Assembly (NCBI GenBank): GCA_030159075.1
Contig: BROG01000076.1
Coordinates: 957,501-1,021,500, forward strand
Source of the DNA: Atrina japonica
Lineage: Eukaryota; Mollusca; Bivalvia; Pterioida; Pinnidae
DNA: 64,000 bases
Reading direction: 5' to 3'
In this document: positions 63,891 through 64,000 of the stretch, in pieces
Layout: each line of letters opens with the position of its first letter
Numbering within the stretch: position 1 is the first letter of the stretch
Made by a program: the position numbers and the translations under genes
Notes under the pieces: generated by a model
The model's database searches: none
Told to the model about the DNA's origin: nothing
The model's input: the letters and a program-made list of their open reading frames with translations, nothing else

Positions 63891-64000
63891 GTGCTTGCCT
63901 TTTTTTTTTATTGATATACATGTATTTGTAAAAATCAACTGTGAAATTGGCCTCATATAGCCTTACTGGTATTATGATAATTGGAGCAATTGAAGTGATT

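Overview
This is a eukaryotic, AT-rich, almost entirely non-coding window. It most likely comes from a mollusc and probably a bivalve. The basis is recall of bivalve repeat types: two tRNA-derived SINE families, many TACATGTA-type palindromes, 'caaggtcaaggtca' repeats, a Helentron/pearl-like element with a tandem core, and hundreds of bases of microsatellite. No bacterial-style genes are present. Nearly all open frames over 60 codons are chance frames in AT-rich, microsatellite or minisatellite DNA.

One real gene is recognised: a homologue of RYBP/YAF2, the variant Polycomb repressive complex 1 subunit, on the minus strand. Two consecutive coding exons are visible. One (53308-53547) carries the conserved KPRLNAQ...AQQVAQQY...PPPPKKEK block. 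The other is the terminal coding exon (28428-28647) with the RING1-binding core and the stop codon. They are separated by a 24.7 kb phase-2 intron with matching splice sites. The exon for the N-terminal RanBP2-type zinc finger was not found in the 10.4 kb upstream and probably lies beyond 64000. Positions below 28428 are 3' UTR and downstream flank.

Layout: 1-28.4 kb (gene flank) holds long TA arrays, a 30-bp minisatellite (3.8-4.7 kb), several MITEs, SINEs at 5.8 and 7.1 kb, a composite TTAA-flanked element with a tandem core (17.1-18.7 kb), and a pair of almost identical 460-bp direct repeats (19.2 and 21.6 kb). The RYBP intron (28.6-53.3 kb) is packed with SINE fragments, MITEs, a G/T-rich block framed by an exact 198-bp duplication (34.6-36.8 kb), minisatellites, hAT-like elements and a Helentron/pearl-like element (48.4-49.7 kb). 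The upstream part (53.5-64 kb) contains a hAT element with a decayed BED-finger transposase and an exact 8-bp target duplication (54.1-55.0 kb), a second hAT element with an exact 8-bp duplication (59.8-61.4 kb) that encloses an A/C-only-like block, and a degenerate minisatellite at 62.8-63.5 kb.

The most unusual signals are as follows. (a) Two strand-asymmetric low-complexity blocks, G/T-rich at 34.8-36.6 kb and A/C-rich at 60.0-60.6 kb, are each bounded by a direct duplication and look like assembly insertions. (b) Two 460-bp repeats differ only by single-base homopolymer indels. (c) A five-copy family of ~93-bp TTAA-bounded elements is present. (d) One satellite monomer (~121-127 bp) serves as the core of two structurally different mobile elements.
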